From NCBI GenBank assembly GCA_964017235.1, contig OZ024930.1:28834614-28898613 (forward strand): 64,000 nt of DNA, read 5' to 3'. This document shows, one piece after another, positions 20,816 to 32,160 of the stretch (position 1 is its first letter; every line of letters starts with the position of its first letter). The translations under genes and the position numbers were made by a program. A model generated the notes under the pieces. The model did no database searches. It had not been told where the DNA came from and was given only the letters and a program-made list of their open reading frames with translations. Source of the stretch: Sabellastarte sp. h YS-2021 (taxonomy: Eukaryota > Annelida > Polychaeta > Sabellida > Sabellidae).

Positions 20816-21121
20816 TTCAGTTCCACATGGTCAACTATAGTAGTGCAATAAAATTGAAAATTTTGGTTACTTAAATGTAGCTTTTATAAACTACAAGCTT
20901 ACCATGTGGAACTGAAAAGAGTCCCACCCAGCCTCCCCAAATTGTGGACAAATCGAGGAAGAATCGTGAAGAGTTCCACCAGAAGACAACCTGAGGCTAC
21001 AGCCAACACTTAATGTCTATTTTTCTCAATGTTGGCTGGGGCCTGTGGCCTCCCGAGATCGGCATTCAGTTCTACATTGTAAGCTTGTAGCTTATAAAAG
21101 CTACATTTAAGTAATCAAATT
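20816..21121. repeat. DIRS-type terminal inverted repeats
   Basis: Two nested palindromes are visible. TTCAGTTCCACATGGT at 20816-20831 pairs perfectly with ACCATGTGGAACTGAA at 20901-20916. A longer arm, 20864-20916 (GGTTACTTAAATGTAGC, TACAAGCTTACCATGTGG), matches the reverse complement of 21065-21121. The GCATTCAGTTC(C/T)ACAT phrase also occurs as a direct repeat at 20813 and 21062. DIRS1 elements have inverted terminal repeats plus an internal region complementary to them, used to close a circular DNA intermediate; this fits the right end of the pol remnant. Confidence 0.7.
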
Positions 21122-21829
21122 TTTCAAATTAGCCAGATAATTTTCTGAACCCAGGAAATGATTTTTTAATCAACACACTCATTAGCAATATTGGAGGTGT
21201 TGGGCCTTGGCAGAGGTGTGCACTCTCTGAGTGCTGTTGTTGTAATTGTAATCACACCACACCCTTTAAAATATGATTAAACAGGAATTTATTTGCAGTG
21301 GATCTTTTCAGTTCCCTTCAATTGAGGAGAGGGTTTAGGATCATTTAAAAAATTAAATTTCTTATATAAGTTTTACATTGATACTGTGATAAAGTATATT
21401 GTCTCAACTGACATTAGATTAATGTCAAAATTAATAAACAATTACACAGAGGAGGAATAAAACGACTAAGTTGGAAGTATTGAATTAATTTCTGCATTAA
21501 TTAATATTTTTTGCACATTTTTTCTTTTCTTTACAACCGTGCATGAAAAGTTATTTTTACAAGTGAAAAGGAGAGAGTGCTTTTTTCCATCAATTTGAAA
21601 TAAAACCTATTCCCAAATGCTTTACATGATGGGGTATGCTATATAAACAATCCAATGGAGTTATCTATAGCCTGTGCACCTTATACACCAACATATCTGT
21701 GTAATCAAATGAAAGAAAACACAACCTGACAACAGCAATAAAACCCATTGGGGTATGACAGGGAGGGTGCACCAGAGTTTGTATGGTAGTGTGTGCATGT
21801 GGTAAACTAGATGGTTGAAGTTTCTAATA
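21122..21829. other. No gene; one dispersed repeat fragment
   Basis: The phrase CCTTGGCAGAGGTGTGCACTC at about 21197 is the reverse complement relative of 3147-3165. The rest is A/T rich with nothing recognised. Confidence 0.45.
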
Positions 21830-22400
21830 GGGCTGTTCCACCTTGGCGATAATGCTTTACAATAGGCTTACAACCATGTAAATTGTCAGTTCAGGAGGTA
21901 GAGCTTTTCAATTGTAATGATCTTAAAGCCATCATAACGCCATAGTGTAAGAAGCTACGGAGCTTCCAAAGTCTGTCCGATTGGATGCATTCATAAGTCC
22001 ATCGGGAACATCGCAAACTGCTCCTTATCAAATCCATATCACCTTAAACCAATCTTAAACCTAGCTTTCACTCGTAAATCACCTTTTTGACCTTACAGTG
22101 ATCTTAAACATATCTTAACAGTCGCAAAGGAACCTTTTCCATGTTACAGTGTTCCTTACCCTATCTTTTCCAATCTTAAATCTATCTTTAATGTTTGTAA
22201 AGCTATCATAAACTATCATAACTTATCAAACTTTTTGGGAACCTATGCGGTAATTTCAACATCACTCATAAAGTTATCAGGAAGAGATCTTAAAACTTTC
22301 TTAAACCTATCTCAAATTACAACTATGGATTGTAAATAACTTATTTTTTTCCAATCAGGAGGCAGGTTAATGATTGGATCACCATAATGGAACAGCCTTA
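21828..22400. mobile_element. MITE with TA target duplication
   Basis: The left end GGGCTGTTCCA (21830) and the reverse complement of the right end AGGCTGTTCCA (to 22398) match, and weaker matching continues (CTTGGCGAT against TTATGGTGAT). TA dinucleotides flank at 21828-21829 and 22399-22400, the duplication typical of the IS630/Tc1/mariner group and some others. The interior (570 bp) is full of TCTTAAACC(T/A)ATCTTA-like phrases and has no transposase. Confidence 0.75.
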
Positions 22401-22880
22401 TAAAGGCCATCACACATAGGAGTTGTTAACCAGGCAACACCACAAGTACTTAGGACTTATTCTTTCTCATGTAAAGCTCTTTTCAGTATCCAGTATTATC
22501 TGGGTTATCAGATTGCAGTTCAAATCATGTCTGTTCCTTGTGTGTTTGTAAATGGGAGAAACAAATGAACAAAAAATGGAGTTGAGAAATATAAAAAAAT
22601 GGATTTAACATAAACAACAAAAGGCTACTATAGAGGTGAGGTAAATTTTTATAATTTTGAATCTGTCAAATGCTATTGTTTAGAACTCAATGAATATATA
22701 TACAATTAGTTAATCTGCTGCTGAAATTTTAGATATTGTAATTAAAAATATTCAAACAATTTATTTTATTATGTAATGTCCTGTGTTATTTTTCTGATGG
22801 AACAGCTGGTGTATTTATACTGAAGTGTTTCAATCACTTGTGTTATCAGTTTAGTTATTTTTAGTTTAAAATACATTTTG
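22401..22880. other. No gene seen
   Basis: A/T-rich sequence. No repeat or coding evidence. Confidence 0.5.
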
Positions 22881-22884
22881 ACTT

Positions 22885-23364
22885 GGGTGACTTGGGTGCG
22901 CGATAACTCAAAAACACTTTCACGGATTCGTTCAAACTTGGCACACACATGTATTTGGGTCAGAAGAGGAATCCTATTTTAAGGTGACCTTAAACTCCCA
23001 ATAATAAAGAACTTATAGCCACCTTAAGGTCAGAAATTTGACTTTTTGGCACTTAATGCTGTCTAGGTCACAAACTATGTGACTTATCTGGCTCAAATTT
23101 TACCTGGGAATACATTATTATATTATCCTTATATATACCAAAAATCAAGACTTTATGTGAAGGTTAAAATTGTTTTTGAGGCCCATAAATACCATACTTA
23201 GACTTTTTTTCAACGTTGTTTTTTGTATTTTCCCCTATAACTTAAAGGTGATAAGTGTGACAAGTCTGTAGTAGATATAACTCCTATATGTACTCTAAGT
23301 CTGTGAAAAATTTAGGCACTGTAACTTTCATTTTAAGGTCACCTTAAAGTCTCTAAAAGGCCCT
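22885..23364 (+). repeat. Leading part of a compound repeat
   Basis: GACTTGGGTGACTTGGGTGCGCGATAACTC opens a stretch with recurrent AAGGTGACCTTAAA phrases (22980, 23340) and no coding evidence. It runs into the 157-bp array and is probably part of the same compound element. Confidence 0.4.
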
Positions 23365-23880
23365 ACTTTTGGGTTAGCTGTAACATAGTGAAATTGCAGA
23401 CCTGTAAGTCATGGCATAGCCGAGCAATAGCTACATTCAAGCTCTCACTGTTGAGTAAATCAGTTGTAACTGGAAAACTATTGCATTTAGAGTATTTTCT
23501 TTAAATATGTTGTTAAACCTTAGCTTTTGGGTTAGCTATAACATAGTAAAGTTGCAGACCTGTAGGTCATTGCATAACTGAACAATAACTACTTTGAGAT
23601 TTTCTCTGTTGATTACATCACTTGTAACTTGAAAACTATTGCATTTAGAGGATTTTATTTAAATATGTTATTCAGCTACTTTTGGGTCAGCTATAACATA
23701 GTAAAATTGCAGACCTGTAGCTCATTGCATAGCTGAGTAATAGCTACTTTGAGGTTATCACTGTTGAGTAAATCAGTTGTAACTTGAAAATTACTGCATT
23801 TACAGTATTTTGCTTAAATATGTTGTTCACCTACTTTTGGATCAGCTATAACATAGTAACTTGAAAACTATTGCAGAATT
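23365..23880 (+). repeat. 157-bp family, three units
   Basis: GTTAGCTGTAACATAGTG, GTTAGCTATAACATAG and GTCAGCTATAACATAG start at 23373, 23531 and 23686. Each is followed by TGCAGACCTGTA and CTGTTGA(G/T)TA phrases. This is the clearest array of the family. Confidence 0.88.
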
Positions 23881-24315
23881 GCTTATAATTCGCGTATTAT
23901 TGGTCCTAGAGGTTTGAAATGTGAAACCAGTCTATAGGAAATCATGGGCTAGGAATCTTTTGATGTTGACAGATTTTACCTTGGGCACCGTCCTTCAAAG
24001 TCAAATGAGGATAGCTAAATTTAAAATTGCTTATAACTCGCTTATTATTGGTCCTAGAGGTATCAATGTGAAACCAACCTGTAGGTAATTATGGGCTGGG
24101 AATCTTCTGGTGTGGTCAGATTTGACCTTGGGCCTCTCCTTCAAGGTCAAAAGAGCATAGCCAAACTTAAAAGTGCTTATAACTCGCTTATTATTGGTCC
24201 TAAAAGTTTGCAATGTGAAACCAACTTATAGGAAATCATGGGCTTGGAATCTTCTGATGTGGTCAAATTTGACCTTGTGCTCCTTCTTCAAGGTCAAATG
24301 AGGACAGCCAAAAAG
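23881..24315 (+). repeat. 147-bp family, three units
   Basis: The units begin with GCTTATAATTCGCGTATT, GCTTATAACTCGCTTATT and the same again near 24175. Each has GGAAATCATGGGC or similar, TTTGACCTTGGGC and TTCAAGGTCAAA. Confidence 0.88.
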
Positions 24316-24499
24316 TGCCTTTTGATATGATGACCCTCCTATTTGGTATTAAAGATGTGATATGGTGGTCATTTTGTTTTGAAAACAAGGACACAATTAC
24401 TCTCAGGCAAGCTTTCCTATCCATTTACATTTTGTACAAATCTGATGAAGCTGGCTGCAATATTTTAGGTTACAGAAAATATCAAAGATTATAGAAAAA

Positions 24500-25112
24500 A
24501 ATTTCAGACCCCGAAGTTTTAAAGTGTTGCCATGGCAACAGTTGCCGCCAGATACCCCCAAAACCTAATCAGCTCTAGATCCTCTTGGGACAAACATATC
24601 CTGAAATTTGGTGAAAATCCGTGCAGGGGTTTAGGCTGTGGAACACCCACAAACTTTAAGACCCGAAAATCTCAAAAGTGTTGCCATAGCAACAGTAGTT
24701 ACCAGATACCCCCCAAAACCTAATCAGCTCAAGATCCTGAAAATGTGAAAATCTGCACAGGGGCTTAGTCTGTGGAACACCCAAAAACTTTAAGACCTGA
24801 AAATCTTAAAAGTGTTGCCATGGCAACAGTTGTTACCAGATATCCCCAAAAAACATAATCAGTTCTACATACTCTTAGGGTAAAAATCCCCTGAAAAGTT
24901 GTTGAAAATCCATGCAGGAGTTTAATCTGTGGAACACCCACAAACTGTAAGACCCGAAAATCTTTATAAAGTATTGCCATGGCAACAGTTATTGCCAGAT
25001 ACCCCCAAAACCTAATCAGCTCTAGATCCTCTTGGGACAAACATATCCTGAAAATTTGGTGAAAATAGGTGCAGGGGTTCAGTCTGGAACACACACAAGC
25101 TCTATGGCCACC
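24500..25112 (+). repeat. ~155-bp tandem, four units with GTTGCCATGGCAAC palindrome
   Basis: GTTGCCATGGCAAC occurs at 24526, 24813 and, with one change each, at 24680 and 24972. Each unit continues CCAGATACCCCC, AAACCTAATCAGCTC, GATCCTCTTGGGACAAA and GTGGAACACCCAC. The third unit is about 20 bp short. A G/C-rich tail (CCACCGCCGCCACCCGGACG) at 25110-25130 closes the cluster. Confidence 0.85.
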
Positions 25113-25184
25113 ACCGCCGCCACCCGGACGTCGCAGGGGACGATTACTACTCCAGCCTTTATGAGCTGGGGTTAAAAATGAAGA

Positions 25185-26745
25185 TTGCAGTTTCTGTGAA
25201 AAGGACGCGTCCGTTTTTCAAAAGTGACGATTTGCAGTTTCTGTGAAAAGGACACGTCCTTTTCAGAAAAGTGAAGATTTGCCATTTCTGTGAAAAGGAC
25301 GTGTCCTTTTCAGAAAAGCGAGGATTTCCAGTTTCTGTGAAAAGGACGCATCATTTCCAGAAAAGTGAGGATTTGCAGTTTCTGTGAAAAGGACGCGTCC
25401 TTTTTAGAAAAGTGAGGATTTGTAATTTCTGTGATAAGGATGCGTCCTTTTCAGAAAAGTGAAGATTTGCAGTTTCCGTGAAAAGGACACGTCCTTTTCA
25501 GAAAAGTGAAGATTTGCCATTTCTGTGAAAAGGACGTGTCCTTTTCAGAAAAGCGAGGATTTCCAGTTTCTGTGAAAAGGACACATCCTTTTCTGAAAAG
25601 TGAGGATTTGCAGTTTCTGTGAAAAGGACGCATCATTTCCAGAGAAGTGAGGATTTGCAGTTTCTGTGAAAAGGACGCGTCCTTTTTAGAAAAGTGAGGA
25701 TTTGTAATTTCTGTGATAAGGATGCGTCCTTTTCAGAAAAGTGAAGATTTGCAGTTTCTGTAAAAAGGACGCGTCCTTTTTAGAAAATGGAGGATTTGCA
25801 GTTTCTGTGAAAAGGACGCGTCCTTTTCAGAAAAGTGAAGATTTGCAGTTTTAGTAAAAAGGACGCGTCCTTTTCAGAGAAGTGAAGATTTGCAGTTTCT
25901 GTGAAAAGGACGCGTCCTTTTTAGAAAAGTAAGGATTTGTAATTTCTGTGAAAAGAACGCGTCCTTTTCAGAGAAGTGAAGATTTGCAGTTTCTGTGAAA
26001 AGGACATGTCCTTTTTAGAAAATGGGGGATTTGCAGTTTCTGTGAAAAGGACATGTCCTTTTCAGAAAAGTGAAGATTTGCAGTTTCTGTGAAAAGGACG
26101 CGTCCTTTTTAGAAAAGTGAGGATTTGTAATTTCTGTGAAAAGGATGCGTCCTTTTCAGAAAAGTGAAGATTTGCAGTTTCCGTGAAAAGGACGCGTCCT
26201 TTTTAGAAAATGGAGGATTTGCAGTTTCTGTGAAAAGGACATGTCCTTTTCAGAAAAGTGAAGATTTGAAGTTTCTGTGAAAAGGACGCGTCCTTTTTAG
26301 AAAAGTGAGGATTTGTAATTTCTGTGAAAAGGACGCGTCCTTTTCAGAGAAGTGAAGATTTGCAGTTTCAGTAAAAAGGACGCGTCCTTTTCAGAGAAGT
26401 GAAGATTTGCCATTTCTGTGAAAAGGACGCGTCCTTTTTAGAAAAGCGAGGATTTGCAGTTTCTATGAAAAGGACATGTCTTTTTCAGATAAGCGAAGAT
26501 TTGCAGTTTCTGTGAAAAGGACGCGTCCATTTTAGAAAAGTGAGGATTTGTAATTTCTGTGAAAAGGACACGTCCTTTTCAGAGAAGTGAAGATTTGCAG
26601 TTTCTGTGAAAAGGACACATCCTTTTTAGAAAAGTGAAGATTTGCAGGTTCTGTGAAAAAGACGCGTCCTTTTTAGAAAGCGAAAATTTGCAGTTTTAAG
26701 AAAGTGTCCTTTTCACAAAAGTGAATATTTGCAGTTTCTATGCAT
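25185..26745 (+). repeat. 47-bp palindromic satellite, about 33 monomers
   Basis: The monomer reads GTGAAGATTTGCAGTTTCTG then TGAAAAGGACGCGTCC then TTTTCAGAAAA, 47 bp. It contains AAAAGGACGCGTCCTTTT, a perfect 18-bp palindrome centred on ACGCGT. Variants at the centre (ACATGT, ACACGT, ACGTGT, ATGCGT) mostly keep or nearly keep the palindrome. A higher-order pattern is visible: a marked monomer with GTGATAAGGATGCG lies at 25431 and again at 25713, 282 bp or six monomers apart, with neighbouring monomers also matching. The minus-strand frames here are repeat artefacts. Confidence 0.95.
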
Positions 26746-26919
26746 TCTTATGCACCAAACTAGGGTAAATGTAGGGAATATTTACGGCCTTTTGCAGCAA
26801 AAGTATCAAAATACTGAATTTTAATGCCTAAAAGGGACACTCTGATTTTTCCCTTTTAAATCTGAGAGCAGTTATAAATAAAACAAAACATAAAAAAAAA
26901 CTGAATAACCTTGGGCGTG
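26746..26919. other. Spacer between satellite and Ngaro-like element
   Basis: Short A/T-rich stretch with nothing recognised. Confidence 0.4.
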
Positions 26920-26923
26920 TGTC

Positions 26924-27600
26924 ATGCTCAGCAAATATTTTTGGAACAAAAATTGTGGTCAAGATACAGCTGCTTGTTTGAATGTACATGTTATACAAGC
27001 TTGCCATTGGTTTCATTCTTCAAAAGCTTTTGCTGATACAAGGGACAGTAGGACTTATGCCCAAGTTACAAAAATTAGGAGTACAAATGTCCCAAAAAAT
27101 CAAGGCAAATATTTGCCTTCACTGTGCACTCATACTTTCCGCATCGTCACTGTCAATTCGAGGAATGTGAATGCTAAATCCTTTACTCCTTCCAAGGTGG
27201 GTATAAAAAATCAGAGCTGCACCCCCACGCCCAGCCAACCTTCAGTTACAAGACATTCTGTTTCAAAACATGATGGCCAGGTTCTATCCAGATGGGGTCT
27301 TGTATTAACAGGTTTCATGTCTTGACAGATTCAGAAGGGGATTTCATCATTAGATCGTTATGGACTTGCTGGGTTGCCTGGCCGTGGGGTGCAGACAAAG
27401 GCACAAAGGCAATACCAATGCACACCAGACAGAATATCATTGGTAGATAAGTTCACGTGTTGGACTACTGCAAGTACTCTGGGAAATAAAAATTTGCCAC
27501 AAGAAAGTCACAGTAGCAAAAACTCATGTCCTGATACACACATGGAGTTCCCTTTCATTTCAGATGGAAATCTAGCTAATGAAACTTTCAATAGTTAGAA
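26924..27600 (+). pseudogene. Ngaro-like gag remnant (weak)
   Basis: The start reads KYFWNKNCGQDTA then ACHWFHSSKAFADTRDSRT, which resembles in spacing the Cys/His zinc-binding segment of the second copy's gag (33315-33480). After 27060 it is a Ser/Thr/Lys-rich low-complexity stretch with frames broken at 27325 and 27598. The placement just ahead of the RT supports the call; the sequence alone is weak. Confidence 0.4.
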
Positions 27601-27778
27601 AGTTTCTAAACATGTTCTGTTGAATGAACTTGAAGATCAGTCAAATACTGATCAAGAAAAATCCCTTATATGTTTGGAATCACAGAAAAGAAAATCAGAG
27701 GAGGGCAGTTTGGCTACATTCCTCTGAATGATTTAACACTTTATACTGGTCCTCAAGTATAAGGTAGTACCTGATATT

Positions 27779-28609
27779 TTGCAGGCACATAAGATAGTAC
27801 ACTCTAGTGGGGTGCCAAATAGAGCACTAAATACTAGAATTCCAGTGTTCACACAACTCAATCCTGATAGATGGCAATATCATTTATGTCATTATTGGGA
27901 CAAGCGGCTCCCTGACTTAATCAGATATGGTTTCCCTCTTGATTTTGATAGGATCCAAAAATTGCAGCCTACATACGACAACCATTTGATTTACGGCCCC
28001 TTTGATGAACTGCCTTTCCCTGTTCATGTGTCCCCTTTAATGACAAGGGCCAAACAAAATTCATATAAACGGCGTACCATATGGACCTCAGTTGGCCCAA
28101 AGGGGCTTCTGTCAATAATGTTATACATAAATTCAAGTATCTAGATACATATTTTGCCCTATTATATCCTTCTATAGATCATGTTGTTGAAAAAGCAAAG
28201 TAATTGGGCCCAGGTTCATTATTGCACAAAGTAGACATAAGTAGGACCTTCAGGCATATACATATTGATCCGGGTGACATAGATCTGTTGGGTATATATC
28301 ATGATAAGCTATTTCTGAACAGATCTCTGCCATGTGGATTTCATCTCGGATCTGGATTTTTTGACAGGTGTTCATATGTTGCAGCCTTTAAAATCCAATG
28401 CACTCCTAAATTATATTGATGACCTCCTATATATTGGTTTGCCGTCTAAAATTCATGATTCTTATGCATTTCTATTGGACTTATTGCAAGATCTAGGTTT
28501 AGAGGAGAGTGATTCAAACTTGGTTTCTTCCTCCACCTGTGTTACATGTTTTGGAATACAGATAGATACTGTCCATAGAACTATATCTATTCCTAATGAA
28601 AAATTGTAA
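27779..28609 (+). pseudogene. Ngaro-like reverse transcriptase
   Basis: RT motifs run in order: RWQYHLCHYWDKRLPDLI, YGFPLDFD, GPFDELPF, SPLMTRAKQNS, MDLSWPKGASVNN (in a shifted frame near 28080), HKVDISRTFRHI, DLLGIY, SLPCGF, then NYIDDLLYIGLP with the catalytic Asp pair at about 28412-28420, and TCFGIQIDT. Three frameshifts (near 28075, 28200 and 28390) and a stop near 28201 disable it. Trp is kept in DLSWP, which shows what the second copy lost at 34830. Confidence 0.88.
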
Positions 28610-29235
28610 GATATTAAAAGCTTGTGCAAATCATGGTCAGATAAAAGAAATTGTATAAAGCAACAATTCCAATCCTTACTTGGATCACTTTTGTACATTA
28701 CAAAGTGTATAAAACCTGACAGATATTTTCTGAATCATATGTTGCAGGCTTTAAGATCCAATGCAAATTCTACTAGATCTTCTTTGAATGATGGTTTCTA
28801 CAAGGATTTGTGTTGGTTTAACACATTTCTAGACCAATATAATGGGGTCACATATTTTGACAATAAAGTATCTGATCATACAGTGCATCTGGAAGCTTCA
28901 TTGGCTGGTATGGGGGCAGTATTTGGAAATATGGTCTATACCCTCTCCATACCTCAAGCTAGAAATGTTAAACGTAGTTGTTGCCCTTAAAGTCTGGGCT
29001 ACCTTTTGCTAAGACAAAAGTTAGATATAGGATGTGATAATTTGGCTGTTGTCGAGGTCTTAACATCTGGCAAGACAAAAGATAGTTTTCTTGCCACTTG
29101 TGCTCGCAACATATGGCTTATATGTGCCATATTCAATATATATATATCAGAGTATGGCACATACCTGGAAAATCAAATCACATTGCTGATTTGCTTTTAA
29201 GGTGGACCATCACCAAAGATCCACTAACCAAGCTT
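28610..29235 (+). pseudogene. Ngaro-like RNase H region
   Basis: It includes the RT-RNase H connection (QSLLGSLLYITKCIKPDRYF), HLEASLAGMGAVFG in the place of the first acidic strand, GCDNLAVVEVLTSGKTKD with the conserved Asp, and HIPGKSNHIADLL near the end. The first catalytic Asp appears replaced (LEASL against VELDACL in the second copy). It is interrupted by a stop at 28988 and a frameshift near 29130. Confidence 0.8.
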
Positions 29236-29289
29236 CACACTTTATTACCACAATTTATATGGGTCCCAGCTCATGTTGACCTTACTAAG

Positions 29290-30110
29290 CTTAACTATGA
29301 CATTTGATAAAATTTCAGATATGACCCCTGGCTCTTCCCAGGTTGCCACCAGGGCCAGGGAAACACTACAGTCAGCTTTTAGGCCTGTCGCCAGAAAGAT
29401 CTACCATAGGATGTTTAAGGACTTCCTTGGCTTCCTCCAAAAGGTAAACCATGTTTATTCTGATCATGTTTATGCAATTTCTGTCAGAGAATAGGTGCTC
29501 TGCATCAAATATCACTAATTATATGGCCGGAATTGGGTCTCAGTGTATTATCTACTATATAGATACCACTCCTTTCAGACATGAACAGATACAATTGTTT
29601 TTCAAAGCTCTCAAGATTAATAGACCTCTGAATCCAAGATCCACTGGTTTAATTGATATGCAAATGTTGACAGACATTATTGCTGTCTCCCTCTACAATT
29701 CACTGCATTGTATTTACTAGCGTTTTTTTTTACATTTTTCAGGATTTCAAACATATCCTCCCCATTCCACTTCCTCCTTTGATCCCTCAAGTTAGCAAGG
29801 GGTGATATCATGTTTTTGTGAATTAGGAGCCAATATGATCATAAAATGGTCGAAAACAGTCCAAAACAGAACAGACATACATACCATTCCCATCCGAAAA
29901 CTTGGCACATCTCCCATTTGTCCTTACCAAGCTTTGCACAAGCTATTACAATAAACTTCAGGAGATTCCAGCTAACCTTTGTTCACAATTTCCAGGCGCC
30001 ATGGTGCAGTCCCCTTAACAGATTCTGTAGCCCGTCGCCACCTTCAGTCTGTGTCCAGACTTTTACACCTTCCTCCTTCTTTGAAATTCCATGATTTTAG
30101 GACCTATCTG
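29290..30110 (+). pseudogene. Ngaro-like tyrosine recombinase, degraded
   Basis: The N-terminal core-binding part is clear (RARETLQSAFRPVARKIYHR, MFKDFLGFL, ASNITNYMAGIGS, FFKALKINRPLNPR). The catalytic part is degraded: IIKWSKTVQNR at about 29837, CPYQALHKLL near 29920, and FHDFRTYLG near 30083, the last being the His-x-x-Arg box. The first catalytic Arg region and the final Tyr are not recognisable. Several frameshifts and stops are present. Confidence 0.75.
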
Positions 30111-32160
30111 GGTATATTTTGGCCTTTTTATTCATAATGTACTCTTATAAAATTCAAGGGTTGCATTTCAACCTAATTTTGGCCTTGTGTAATTAGTACC
30201 TTTATTCTCACCAAAATGTGCCCAGGGGTACCCTCTAGGTCTTAGTGCCTTACTTGTAAAGACTTAACGTATATGTTATTCAATGGAGTATTTCTCAATA
30301 TGAAGTAGTTTACATAATATTAACCGTTTCTTAAATTATGAACCATTCTAATATGTTTATCTATATTAATACAAAATCAATGAATAGTATAATAAATTAT
30401 ATATTAATCCCTTGCTGGGTTTTATTACTTTTGTTCCCCTTGGAGAATGACCTGTGGTGCAATCCTCCTCACATATGGTCTAAATCTAGATCTGGATCAA
30501 AAAGCTAAAATTATTTCTGTGTTTTTATGGCAATACCCATGGGCTGAGGTTTGTGCTTTCACAGACATGCTTGTGTATGTTTAGGATACAGTTATCCCTA
30601 GCAAGAATACAATTCATGGTGCTTGAGTTGAAAGCTCACTGGTTTTATTTAAGCGGCATTCCTTTTGACAAAAAAAAAAATTATTAGCCAAAACGGGACA
30701 ACAAATACTGTTAAATAATTCACCTAGTTATCATATTTTCCTACAGGTGTCAATTCTGTGTTTTTGTCTACTCTTAGAGATAAAATTTATCTCTATAAAT
30801 GTAAACTTTGATATTCAGACATGTTAAAATAGGATTTTTTGTTGGCTAGAATAAGCAATAGTACATCTGGAATTGGTTGAAAGCTTTAAAATGACAAGAA
30901 ATTTTAATTATTAATGCAACATACAGTGTATGTAATGAAAAATAGAAAATAGTAACATATAAAAGATTCAGCTTAAAGCCCAACTGTACACCAAGGTATA
31001 CCAACTAGAGTTTTAATCATCCTCTTGTGTTTTCTGTGGTGCTTGACCTCTTTTCTGTCCCTGTAAGCTGAAATTAGTTGACTGTCTTGGTGCTGTTGCG
31101 CCAATTTAGATTTTCGTTTAGTTAGGGAGATCAGGCACTATAATAGTCCAATTAGAATATAATAATTATTTTTTAAGTTACATTGTTACTGGTGCTTCTT
31201 AAATATGTACTTTGCTAATTTTGATCATGAATTGAAGGCTGGTTTATTTCTTCACAGTGATAAATTAAACAATTTAGTCAGGACAAAATGTTTTTATTGT
31301 ATTTCTTCAGCAGACTATACACATTTAAGAATGCCTGTGTCTAGTAGATTCATTGTCAATTTTTGAAATTGCAGTTACATACAAGTGTTGTCATAAGATG
31401 TGTATATTTTTCTTGTCGATAATGCCTAAGTTGATAGGTGTATAGGTTTAAGAGTTACAGCTGACCACATAAATACACATATATATGTGCTGCAGTTGCC
31501 GCAGTCAAGGTTTCACTTCCTCCTATACTGAAATGCTGCTATTTTACTCTTGTTACTTGGAAAGTCAAATATGAAATAACATACTTCCATTGCATTTTGA
31601 ATCGATGGGTGACACTTGGGTAGCATCAAACCCTGTTTTATAGTTTTGAGGTGCAGTGCAAATGAAGCAAGATGTGTATTCAATGAAGAATTTTACTTAG
31701 AGACAATGTGCAGTAGTTTACAGATATGTACACACAGACCAGAACAATGAACGTTCTGTTCTCAAAATATATTGGTGGAGCAGTGTGAATGTAGTTCATC
31801 AGCGGGCCCAAAATAGGTCAGGTCAGCATAAAGCATAATAGCAACATGGGTTGCCAAGGGTTGTGTACTAATAAACACAAGTCATTGGCCATTGTTTAAT
31901 GAAGCATAAAGTCATGTGTACGGGAGTCAGTTTGAATTCTAAAAGCAGTGGGAAAGGATATGAAAACAAGTTTTGAAAACAAATTTAAAATTTGGTGTTG
32001 TTTAGTCATGATTATTTTATTGATTTTAGGCAGGACGGTCATGTAGTTGTATACAGTTTTGGTCTGACTTGATACTGTGATCAAGTGGTTAATCAATAAA
32101 CTGGAATTTGTGTTATTGTGCACATGAACCGTATTTGGAACCACCTGCCGTTGTGATCTG
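30111..32160. other. No gene seen; possible LINE 3' scrap at 31030-31165
   Basis: The sequence is A/T rich with no domains. A GGCACTATAATAGTCCAATT phrase near 31134 resembles GTGCTACAATAGTCCAATTT at 38868, the end of a LINE 3' fragment, so a small scrap of the same 3' UTR may be present. Confidence 0.45.

Larger units (their letters stand above)
26920..30110 (+). mobile_element. Ngaro-like tyrosine-recombinase retrotransposon, decayed copy
   Basis: The domain order gag remnant - RT - RNase H - tyrosine recombinase on one strand without DDE integrase, protease or LTRs defines a DIRS-order element. The RT and RNase H wording is close to the copy at 32300-37130 and unlike the DIRS1-like fragments, so I place it in the Ngaro group. 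Frameshifts and stops are spread over the whole length, so this copy is older than the second. No split direct repeats were recognised at the ends. Confidence 0.85.

Noticed and set aside
25185-26745. CRISPR-like array
   Set aside because: The repeats are contiguous 47-bp monomers with no unique spacers, in a metazoan genome.
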